DNA from: Paenibacillus tianjinensis
GTDB taxonomy: Bacteria; Bacillota; Bacilli; Paenibacillales; Paenibacillaceae
Reading direction: 5' to 3'
Assembly (NCBI RefSeq): GCF_017086365.1
Contig: NZ_CP070969.1
Coordinates: 1,488,001-1,552,000 of the forward strand
Length of the DNA: 64,000 nt
The position numbers and the translations under genes were made by a program. This document shows, one piece after another, positions 38,007-46,200 of this stretch. Below the pieces are notes generated by a model, which was not told where the DNA came from, did no database searches, and saw only the letters and a program-made list of their open reading frames with translations. The stretch's first letter is position 1. Each line of letters begins with the position of its first letter.

Positions 38007-38924
38007 ATGATCATCAAAGCGAACAGTGAACAGAAGTTTATGCCGTTATATGAAGCGCTGGCAAGTGAAGTCAGATGGGAGATCATGAGTCTTATTGCTG
38101 ATAATGAGATGAATGTAAAGGATATTGCGGACCGCCTAAAACTCAGCCCTTCGATCGTCACTATGCACATCCGGAAACTCGAACAGGCCGGACTCGTAGG
38201 AAGTCACAGGGTAAGGCTGTACGGGGGGACACACAAAATGTGCTTTCTAAAAAAGAAAGCCGTCGAGATTGAACTGCCGTCTGCTGGCCAATCCGCCAAG
38301 CGCAGGGAGCAAAGTATTTCAGTTGGTCATTATACCGCTTTTGAAGTCCACCCCACCTGCGGGCTTGGTACACGGGAGAAGGAGATCGGGGTTTGGGACG
38401 ACCCGCGTTATTTTCTTGATCCCGAGCGGGTTCATGCTGCAATTCTGTGGTTTGGATGGGGCTATATCGAATACAAAATGCCTAACTATCTGCTTGCCGA
38501 TCAGAGGGCGGAGGCCATCGAAATTTCGGTGGAGATCGCTTCGGAGGCTCCCGGATTAAGAGACTATTGGCCATCGGATATTGAGTTTGTCTTCAACGGG
38601 CTCTCTCTAGGCACCTGGACAAGTCCGGCGGATTTCGGAAGAGCTGCACGGGGGAAGCTGACCCCCGAATGGTGGCATCGTAATGTGAATCAATACGGAT
38701 TATTAAAGACGATTCGTATTGACTCATCAGGTACATTTATGGATGAAGAGCGGATGTCGGAGGTAACCCTCGCGGATATCAGGCTAGGGGAGTCTTTCTG
38801 GACGCTGCGCTTCGCGGTTGATGAGCATGCAGTGAACGCAGGGGGATTAACACTGTATGGTTCCGGATTCGGCAATCACGACCAGGACATTGTAATCCGT
38901 GTCTATCTAAGCGGTGATCATTAA
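38007..38924 (+). CDS. ArsR-type winged-helix regulator with large C-terminal domain
   Basis: A 305-residue protein. The first 80 or so residues are a winged helix of ArsR type: EALASEVRWEIMSLIADNEM and VKDIADRLKLSPSIVTMHIRKLEQAGLV. The remaining 220 residues form a beta-rich domain with several Trp (GWGYIEYKMPNYLL, TPEWWHRNVNQYGLLKTI). Its family I cannot name, but it suggests ligand binding. The usual ArsR metal-binding Cys are absent. It is divergent from a GH43 gene, so it is probably a sugar-responsive repressor or activator of that gene. The final assignment is inferred from context. Confidence 0.82.
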   Translation: MIIKANSEQKFMPLYEALASEVRWEIMSLIADNEMNVKDIADRLKLSPSIVTMHIRKLEQAGLVGSHRVRLYGGTHKMCFLKKKAVEIELPSAGQSAKRREQSISVGHYTAFEVHPTCGLGTREKEIGVWDDPRYFLDPERVHAAILWFGWGYIEYKMPNYLLADQRAEAIEISVEIASEAPGLRDYWPSDIEFVFNGLSLGTWTSPADFGRAARGKLTPEWWHRNVNQYGLLKTIRIDSSGTFMDEERMSEVTLADIRLGESFWTLRFAVDEHAVNAGGLTLYGSGFGNHDQDIVIRVYLSGDH

Positions 38925-38965
38925 TCGGACAATCCATCCTTCAATCGATTGGCCGGATAAACCAG

Positions 38966-39000
38966 CGGTAAGCTTGGACAAAAGAAATCCGAGCTTACCG
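38966..39000. terminator. Hairpin after ArsR-type gene
   Basis: CGGTAAGCTTGGA pairs with TCCGAGCTTACCG (one wobble) around a 9-nt loop. The T-run is poor, so strength is uncertain. Confidence 0.5.
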
Positions 39001-39095
39001 TTACCCAGAAGATGCCGATATACCCGGCAGTATAGCATTTACGATGAAACCGTAATGGCTTTATGCAGTGTATGAGGAAGCCACTCGAATTAGGT

Positions 39096-39275
39096 TCATG
39101 CACTCTGGGTTGGTTTTTTGCGTATGCTGGTAAGTTCAAAAGCCTCTTTAGGAATTCCCATTTCTTGAGCCTTCTTCTTTTTAATTACCATAGCCTGTTG
39201 TAAGCTTGTGGCTTGAAATTCAATGATGGTGCCAAGCGGCTCCTCAAATGCATAGTAACTTTTTTTATTGGACAT
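39096..39275 (-). CDS. Small unknown protein of 59 residues
   Basis: This frame starts with ATG at 39275 behind a strong GAGGAGG site 8 bp upstream and ends at TGA 39096. The product begins MSNKKSYYAFEEPLG, is rich in Lys and Glu, and has no Cys, signal peptide or membrane segment. The good ribosome site and the coding-like composition support a real gene. It has no recognisable domain. The 153 bp between it and the DUF2812 gene show no other feature. Confidence 0.6.
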   Translation of the reverse strand: MSNKKSYYAFEEPLGTIIEFQATSLQQAMVIKKKKAQEMGIPKEAFELTSIRKKPTQSA

Positions 39276-39428
39276 TACTTGTGCCTCCTCATCTTATTCT
39301 CGAATGATTTTGCCAAAGGGCATAAGTATATAATCTCGGCTGCTTTACCCTGATAGTGTGCGTTTCATCTTAGAGAACTATGCGCAGAGGCCGGCTTCAT
39401 GGCACCATAAATGTCGTGTAAGGTTTAA

Positions 39429-40037
39429 TTAAATTTTCTTGTATTGTTTATTTGCCTTATATGCAAAATACAGATATAGCATGATCAGGGCAGGGAATAT
39501 AATCCATGTTAAGCCTCTAAACAGGGCGAATGGGGTTTCGAAGAAAAAGGCCCTCCAGAATTTCAAGCCATTTAAATCCCATAGTCCTGGAGTGAAATAT
39601 AGCGATTTCGGATCAAGCAATACTCCCGGATCGATCGCATCTGTTGAAATGAGTGCCGCCAGTATCGGAATGAAGGAAATAGCTAAGGTAGCCCACATAT
39701 CCGACAACCGCTTATAGCGGCTGATATTGGAATCGACATCCGAAAAGATCTCTTCGTTTCCCTGATGGCCAACTTTCTTAAAATATTGATATCCGGAGCT
39801 TTTGGTTCCCGAGATATGTTCCCATCCGCTGTCTTCAAATAAAGCGCAATAGTCTTCGAAATCCTCCCGCTTCTTAAAGGTGCGGTAATCCATCTTTATC
39901 GTTACATTCTTAGACCCCTCAGGTTCGAATTTATAACCGAAAGGCGTCTTTTTTATGAATCGGTAACCCTGCATCGCCATGTCATTCAACCAGTTTTCTT
40001 CTTCTTCGAAGTTAGTGAAAAACTTGAATTTATTCAT
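39429..40037 (-). CDS. DUF2812-family membrane protein
   Basis: The start at 40037 is chosen because GGAGG lies 8 bp upstream; an in-frame ATG at 40058 overlaps the PadR stop but has no ribosome site. The 202-residue protein has a soluble N-terminal half with FKFFTNFEEEENWLNDMAMQGY, the DUF2812 signature, and two membrane segments, near LSDMWATLAISFIPILAALI and GLTWIIFPALIMLYLYFAY. Genes of this family are very often paired with PadR regulators, as here. The function is unknown. Confidence 0.88.
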   Translation of the reverse strand: MNKFKFFTNFEEEENWLNDMAMQGYRFIKKTPFGYKFEPEGSKNVTIKMDYRTFKKREDFEDYCALFEDSGWEHISGTKSSGYQYFKKVGHQGNEEIFSDVDSNISRYKRLSDMWATLAISFIPILAALISTDAIDPGVLLDPKSLYFTPGLWDLNGLKFWRAFFFETPFALFRGLTWIIFPALIMLYLYFAYKANKQYKKI

Positions 40038-40054
40038 TCGCCATTCCTCCATTC

Positions 40055-40366
40055 TCATTGCAATCGATCTGTCGTCACGGAAACCATGTGCTTCATTCGC
40101 TCAAAGTCAAGGCGCAGAATATCCATTCCTTTTTGGGTAATAGCATAAACCTTGCGGCGGCTGTCTTCACTGGCCACAGGCTGAATGAACTTTAGTTTCA
40201 CTAGATTCTCAAGTGCGCCATACAGGGTACCCGCAGCCATTCGAACTTGCCCGGCGCTAAGCTCCTCCACCTTTTGCATAATTAGATAACCATGCGCCGG
40301 TTCAATCACAGCCAGCAGAATGTAATAAACGGTTTCGGTTAACGGCAAATTTTTATCTCTTCCCAT
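40055..40366 (-). CDS. PadR-family transcriptional regulator
   Basis: The start at 40366 has AGGGGGT 5 bp upstream; the longer frame lacks a site and would run into the promoter. The 103-residue protein is a compact PadR winged helix: LTETVYYILLAVIEPAHGYLIMQKVEEL, MAAGTLYGALENLVK and SRRKVYAITQKG. It lacks the larger C-terminal domain, so it belongs to the short PadR type. A promoter and a perfect palindrome lie just upstream, which indicates autorepression. It is the first gene of a two-gene operon with a DUF2812 protein. Confidence 0.93.
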   Translation of the reverse strand: MGRDKNLPLTETVYYILLAVIEPAHGYLIMQKVEELSAGQVRMAAGTLYGALENLVKLKFIQPVASEDSRRKVYAITQKGMDILRLDFERMKHMVSVTTDRLQ

Positions 40367-40415
40367 GCTTACCCCCTGGTAATAACGTTTATACCGCCTA
40401 ACTATATATCGTTGA

Positions 40416-40457
40416 ACTGTATAGTTGTATTGTATACAGTCTAACTTAATAATGCAA
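40416..40457 (-). promoter_or_regulatory. PadR operon promoter with palindromic operator
   Basis: On the minus strand TTGCAT (40457-40452) and TACAAT (40434-40429) are 17 bp apart. A perfect inverted repeat ACTGTATA-N9-TATACAGT at 40416-40440 covers the -10 box and the start of transcription. This is where an autorepressor would bind. Confidence 0.65.
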
Positions 40458-40587
40458 CACAAAGAAACGGCAATCGAACCTTATAGGCTGATTGCCGTTC
40501 CTACACTAAACTCTTCTGCCGCTTTGCTTAACCAAAAGGCATCCGACCATCTTGGCGGCCGCCGAAGTTCTGGTGTGAACAATCCAT

Positions 40588-41580
40588 TTAATTCATTTCA
40601 TTATACCGTTCGATAGCCTTGCTTAGCAGATAATTGAAATTCTCAGGTGTACCGTCCGTAGTGTGCAGGAACTGGCCGTTCAGGTCAGAATCAGATACAG
40701 GTTCCTTTTTATTGATACGTTCAATAATTTTGGAAGCGGCCGCTTTTGCCTCAGTGGCTGCATCCACGTAATTCCCGATACTGAAACTGTTAACCCCTTC
40801 TTTTTGAATTCGTTCCTTGTCTTTGGAGATGGTCATGAGCGCATTCAAGTCTGCGGTCATCACGTCGTATTTCGCTTTAAACTTCGTCATATCAAGCTGC
40901 AGCACATTGCCTGCGGTGATTCTCTGTTCATCCATTTCAATAGCCGTAGCCTCGGCATCGATCATGAACTTCAAGGCATTATACCGGATCTGCTGGTCTG
41001 CATCCTTCAGTTTTTGCAGTTCAGCCTGACGCTGCTCGTTACCCAATTTTTGCAGAGCCGTGAAGTATTGGGTGGCGATAGTCTCGTAAGCGAGATTGGC
41101 ATTTACCAGCCTGGTATGCAGCTGTTTTCCTTTTGCGAAATCATCATCCACGTAGCCTTTTGAATCATAGTAGGCTTTCATATCGTCGAGGACGGACAAC
41201 AAATCTTTGATGACGGGTGTCAATTTGGTCACTAAGGGGTCAGCGTTTGCAAAAGCAGGCTGGTTTGAGGTATAGCTATTAGCTTTATCAATAACCTCCC
41301 GCTCCGTTTCAGCAACGTCAAGCATGATGAAGCTGAGGTTTTTTTCGATTACAGGCTGTGTATCCACTCCGAACTTTTCGAAATAATGAACCAGAACCTC
41401 ATTGATTCGACCGGTCATCAGGTTATTCAGCATTACATACGCATTGTATTTTTCGATTTCTTTTCTCTCACCGGACGTAACGCCTGCAGGACCTTGATTT
41501 ACGGTGGATGAGGTGGCAGAACAGGCGGACAACATTACACCTAACAGGATAACTGCAATAACGAATTTTAGTGTTCTCAA
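40588..41580 (-). CDS. DUF3829 (YiiG-like) lipoprotein
   Basis: A TTG start at 41580 has CGGAGG 8 bp upstream; the frame continues to an ATG at 41649 without a ribosome site. The 331-residue protein begins with a lipoprotein signal, membrane span FVIAVILLGVMLSAC with Cys20. The rest is helical, with repeated Lys/Glu-rich stretches and KYNAYVMLNNLMTGRINEVL, the start of the DUF3829 region. It should sit on the outer face of the membrane. The function of the family is unknown. It is a single gene, divergent from the kinase cluster. Confidence 0.82.
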   Translation of the reverse strand: MRTLKFVIAVILLGVMLSACSATSSTVNQGPAGVTSGERKEIEKYNAYVMLNNLMTGRINEVLVHYFEKFGVDTQPVIEKNLSFIMLDVAETEREVIDKANSYTSNQPAFANADPLVTKLTPVIKDLLSVLDDMKAYYDSKGYVDDDFAKGKQLHTRLVNANLAYETIATQYFTALQKLGNEQRQAELQKLKDADQQIRYNALKFMIDAEATAIEMDEQRITAGNVLQLDMTKFKAKYDVMTADLNALMTISKDKERIQKEGVNSFSIGNYVDAATEAKAAASKIIERINKKEPVSDSDLNGQFLHTTDGTPENFNYLLSKAIERYNEMN

Positions 41581-41883
41581 AATAGTGATTCCTCCGACTG
41601 AGTAATTTACGTGCGTTCCAATGGTGATCAGGAAAAAATATCTATTCAATTTTAAATTGATTTGTTGAATAGGTCTTGAGACTTGAGTAGCAAAATTTAC
41701 AAAAATTCACTTGCGGCCTTCGATATGTAGAATTATGACAAATGGTTAAATTTGCATCTGCCAGTTCATTCAGTTAGATGTGAATTATGAGTTTCAGCGT
41801 TTACAGAAGTGGGTATATAACCTTTGTTTTTGAAATAATAAACGTACAGCCAGCAAGCCATAAGTTGGAAGGTGAGGGACGTC
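41581..41883. other. 303-bp divergent intergenic region
   Basis: It separates the DUF3829 lipoprotein from the kinase cluster. GTTT at 41791-41794 and GGGTAT at 41811-41816 have the spacing of a sigma-B-like promoter. TTTCAGCGTTTACA at 41792-41805 matches the cre consensus in 13 of 14 positions. No gene is seen. Confidence 0.35.
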
Positions 41884-43161
41884 ATGAATTTTCCAGTTAA
41901 CATCCTGCTCGTAGACGATCACCCGGAAAACCTGGTTGCCATTGAAGCGATTCTGAGCGGAGAACCCTATCGACTGGTTCGTGCTTATTCCGGGATGGAA
42001 GCTTTGCGGTGTTTATTGGAAGAGGAGTTTGCTGTCATTGTCATGGACGTGCAAATGCCGGAAATGGACGGGTTCGAGACAGCCGGTATCATCCGGACCC
42101 GGGAGAAAAATAAATACGTGCCAATCATCTTCATGACGGCAACCAGGAATACCCAGGAGAATATCTTTGCCGGTTATTCGGTTGGTGCAGTGGATTACAT
42201 GACGAAACCTCTCGTTCCGCAAATTTTCAAATCCAAAATTGAGGGTTACGTCAGCATGTATGAAGCTAACAAAACCCTTCAGATCCAAAGCGAAATGTTA
42301 AAAGAACAAACGAAGCAGATGGAGAAAACGAACCAGGCGCTCAGCAAGGCCAAGGAAGCGGCGGAAATTGCCTCTCGTGTAAAGTCAGAGTTTCTGGCCA
42401 TGATGAGCCATGAAATCCGCACACCGTTAAATGGAATTATCGGCATGTCGGATTTGCTTCTGGCCTGCGATTTACCTGAGGAATATGCTGAAATGGCGGG
42501 GATTATTCACAAGAGCGGCAATGCACTGCTCTCTGTGATCAATCACATCCTGGATTTTTCCAAAATCGAATCCGGAAAGATCGAACTGGAAGAAGCGCCG
42601 TTCTCTCTACAGCACTGCCTGAATGAAACGATTGATTTGTTTACCGCCCAAACCAGGGAACGGAACCTGGAAATGGTATTAATGGTCGATCCCTTATTGC
42701 CATCCAGGATAATTGGAGATATGAATCGCCTCCGTCAGGTTTTGAATAATCTTGTGGGCAACGCTGTGAAGTTTACACCTGAGGGCAGTGTATACATAAT
42801 GGTTAACAAGCTCGCCGAGACGTCGGATTCGCTTACGCTTGAATTTATTATAAAGGATACCGGAATCGGTATCCCTCCGGATAAGATACCTGAACTATTT
42901 CAGCCCTTCTCCCAGCTTGATGCCTCAACTACCCGTAAGTTTGGAGGCACGGGGCTTGGATTATCGATCAGTAAATCCCTGATCGAATTAATGGGAGGCA
43001 CGATAAGGGTAGAACCGTCGGATGAACCCGGTGCAACGTTCATTTTTACGGTTGATGCCAAACCGTACTTGAGCCCGGACTCCTTCACTCAGACTCCGGA
43101 CGAGCCGGCTCTGAAGCCCGTGAGAACGGATATTACGATCAACAACGATACTAGGCTCTGA
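41884..43161 (+). CDS. Receiver-histidine kinase (REC-HisKA-HATPase)
   Basis: The ATG at 41884 has AAGGTGAGG 6 bp upstream; an in-frame GTG at 41872 lies inside that site. The 425-residue soluble protein has an N-terminal receiver domain (about 5-125) with DD at 11-12, phosphoacceptor Asp55 in [11 protein letters not shown] and Lys in MTKPL. A coiled coil (about 130-165) follows, then HisKA with His176 in [20 protein letters not shown] and an HATPase domain with [16 protein letters not shown] and [10 protein letters not shown]. There is no membrane segment. An N-terminal receiver before a kinase suggests it takes phosphate from another kinase, plausibly the giant one encoded next. Confidence 0.94.
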   Translation: MNFPVNILLVDDHPENLVAIEAILSGEPYRLVRAYSGMEALRCLLEEEFAVIVMDVQMPEMDGFETAGIIRTREKNKYVPIIFMTATRNTQENIFAGYSVGAVDYMTKPLVPQIFKSKIEGYVSMYEANKTLQIQSEMLKEQTKQMEKTNQALSKAKEAAEIASRVKSEFLAMMSHEIRTPLNGIIGMSDLLLACDLPEEYAEMAGIIHKSGNALLSVINHILDFSKIESGKIELEEAPFSLQHCLNETIDLFTAQTRERNLEMVLMVDPLLPSRIIGDMNRLRQVLNNLVGNAVKFTPEGSVYIMVNKLAETSDSLTLEFIIKDTGIGIPPDKIPELFQPFSQLDASTTRKFGGTGLGLSISKSLIELMGGTIRVEPSDEPGATFIFTVDAKPYLSPDSFTQTPDEPALKPVRTDITINNDTRL

Positions 43162-43266
43162 TTCTTATGTGACTGGTTCTTGGCAAGGTTTACGGCCAAA
43201 CGATTCGGTTAGAGATGACCAATCAGAGCATTCCAAATATTTGATGCAAAAGGGGCAGGGTTGAGG

Positions 43267-46200
43267 ATGAAGGATCAAAACCAAACTAACGAGAAAAACG
43301 ATGATCAAATTGATGCTGGCGAACTGCTCAACGCCTTAATGGCCATGAAGAAAGGCAACTTCTCCTACAGAATGCCTTATGACCGCACAGGTGTAGCCGG
43401 CAAGGTAGCAGACACATTTAATGAAATTATGGATATTCAGGAAGGTCTGGTCCATGAAGTCCAGACTGTAGCCAAGGTTGTCGGAAAAGAGGGCAACCTT
43501 TCGAAAAGATTTGTGCAGAAAAATTTGGGCGGATCATGGGAAACCATCACGGATTCATTGAATGGTCTGGTCATTGACCTGATTCAACCTACGAGCGAAA
43601 TGGTGCGGGTAATTAACGCCGTAGCTAAAGGGGACCTGTCCCAGAAGGTGGAGCTGGAAATCGAAGGCAGACCGCTTACTGGAGAATTCCAGAGAACGGC
43701 AAGCAATATTAACATGATGGTGAATCAGCTCAGCACCTTTGCCTCCGAGGTTACCCGGGTAGCGCGCGAGGTCGGTACGGAAGGGATTCTGGGCGGTCAG
43801 GCAGACGTCAAAGGTGTATCAGGTACCTGGAAAGACCTGACGGATAGCGTGAATTATATGGCTACGAACCTCACGGATCAAGTGCGTAACATCGCGGCGG
43901 TAACAACAGCTGTAGCAAACGGGGATCTGTCGAAGCAAATCACGGTCAATGCCCGGGGAGAAATCCTTGAACTCAAAAATACGATCAACACCATGGTGGA
44001 ACAGCTCTCCATGTTCTCGTCCGAGGTCACGCGTGTGGCACGTGAGGTCGGCACGGAAGGTAAGCTTGGCGGTCAGGCGGATGTTAAAGATGTATCCGGT
44101 ACTTGGCGGGATTTAACGGAAAGTGTAAACTACATGGCCTCCAACCTGACCAACCAGGTGCGTAACATTGCGGTTGTGACCACTGCGGTGGCAAACGGCG
44201 ATCTTTCGAAGAAGATTACAGCTGATGTACAGGGTGAAATCCTGGAGCTTAAGAATACGATTAACACGATGGTGGATCAGTTGTCGACCTTTGCTTCCGA
44301 GGTTACCCGTATGGCGCGAGAGGTCGGGACGGAAGGGATACTCGGCGGACAGGCGGATGTAAAAGGCGTCTCCGGCACATGGCGTGATTTGACCGAGAGC
44401 GTAAACTACATGGCGTCTAACTTAACCAACCAGGTGCGCAACATTGCGGAAGTGACAACCGCCGTGGCTAAGGGTGATCTGTCGAAGACGATTACGGTTG
44501 ATGCCAAAGGCGAGATCCTCCAGCTGAAAAGCACGATCAATATCATGGTGGATCAGCTCAGTAACTTCGCTTCCGAGGTTACGCGTGTGGCGCGGGAGGT
44601 TTCAACGGAAGGGATTCTGGGCGGTCAGGCTGACGTTAAAGGCGTATCGGGTACATGGAAGGATTTGACGGATAGCGTTAACTTTATGGCCGGTACACTG
44701 ACCGATCAGGTGCGTAACATCGCCGAGGTAACCACTGCGGTTGCGAAAGGCGATCTGTCCAAGCAGATTACGGTGAATGCGAAAGGAGAAATTCTGGAGC
44801 TTAAGAATACCATTAATACGATGGTAGAGCAGCTCTCGACCTTCGCTTCCGAGGTAACGCGTGTAGCGCGGGAGGTAGGTACGGAGGGGATGCTGGGCGG
44901 ACAAGCCCAAGTTAAAGGCGTTGCGGGTACCTGGCGCGATTTGACCGAGAGCGTAAACTACATGGCGTCTAACTTAACCAACCAAGTGCGTAACATCGCC
45001 GTTGTAACGACGGCCGTAGCGAACGGGGATCTGTCCAAGAAAATCACGGCGGATGTACAAGGGGAAATCCTCGAGCTCAAAAATACGATCAACACGATGG
45101 TGGACCAGCTCTCCATGTTCTCCTCCGAGGTTACGCGTGTGGCGCGAGAGGTCGGTACGGAAGGAAAACTGGGCGGCCAGGCTCAGGTTAAAGGGGTCGG
45201 CGGAACCTGGAAAGACTTGACCGAAGGCGTTAATAACATGGCCCGGAATCTTACGGACCAGGTGCGGAACATCGCAGACGTTACGACGGCGGTAGCAAAG
45301 GGCGACCTGTCCAAGAAAATCACCGTTGACGTAAAAGGCGAAATCCTTGAACTGAAGAATACGATCAATACGATGGTGGATCAGCTCTCGACCTTCGCCT
45401 CCGAGGTTACACGCGTAGCGCGCGAAGTAGGTACGGATGGAAAACTCGGCGCGCAAGCGGAAGTAAAGGATGTCTCCGGTACGTGGAAAGATTTGACCGA
45501 TACGGTTAACTACATGGCCAGCAACCTGACCATTCAAATGCGTAACATTGCCGGTGTTACAACTGCGGTAGCGAACGGGGACCTGTCCAAGAAAATTACT
45601 GTTGACGTTAAAGGCGAATTATTGGAACTGAAGAACACGATCAATACCATGGTGGATCAGCTGAATTCGTTCGCCTCTGAGGTTACGCGTGTGGCCCGGG
45701 AGGTCGGTACAGACGGTAAGCTGGGCGGTCAAGCCCAGGTACGCGGCGTCGGAGGGATCTGGAAAGACCTTACCGATAACGTTAATATTATGGCGACCAA
45801 TCTGACGGATCAGGTGCGCGGTATCGCCAAGGTCGTGACGGCGGTAGCGAACGGTAACCTGAAGCAAAAACTGACGGTGGAAGCCAAAGGCGAAATCGCC
45901 GAGCTGACGGACACCATCAACAATATGATTGAGACGCTGGCTACCTTCGCGGACCAGGTAACCACCGTGGCGCGGGAGGTAGGCGCCGAAGGGAAGCTTG
46001 GCGGACAAGCGAACGTTCCGGGCGCAGCCGGTACTTGGCGCGACCTCACCGACAACGTTAACTACATGGCGAGTACGCTGACCACTCAGGTACGCGCCAT
46101 CACTAACGTAGCTACTGCGGTAACGAATGGCGATCTGTCACGGGCTATCGACGTATCTGCATCCGGAGAAGTCGCAACGCTCAAAGACAACATCAACGAA

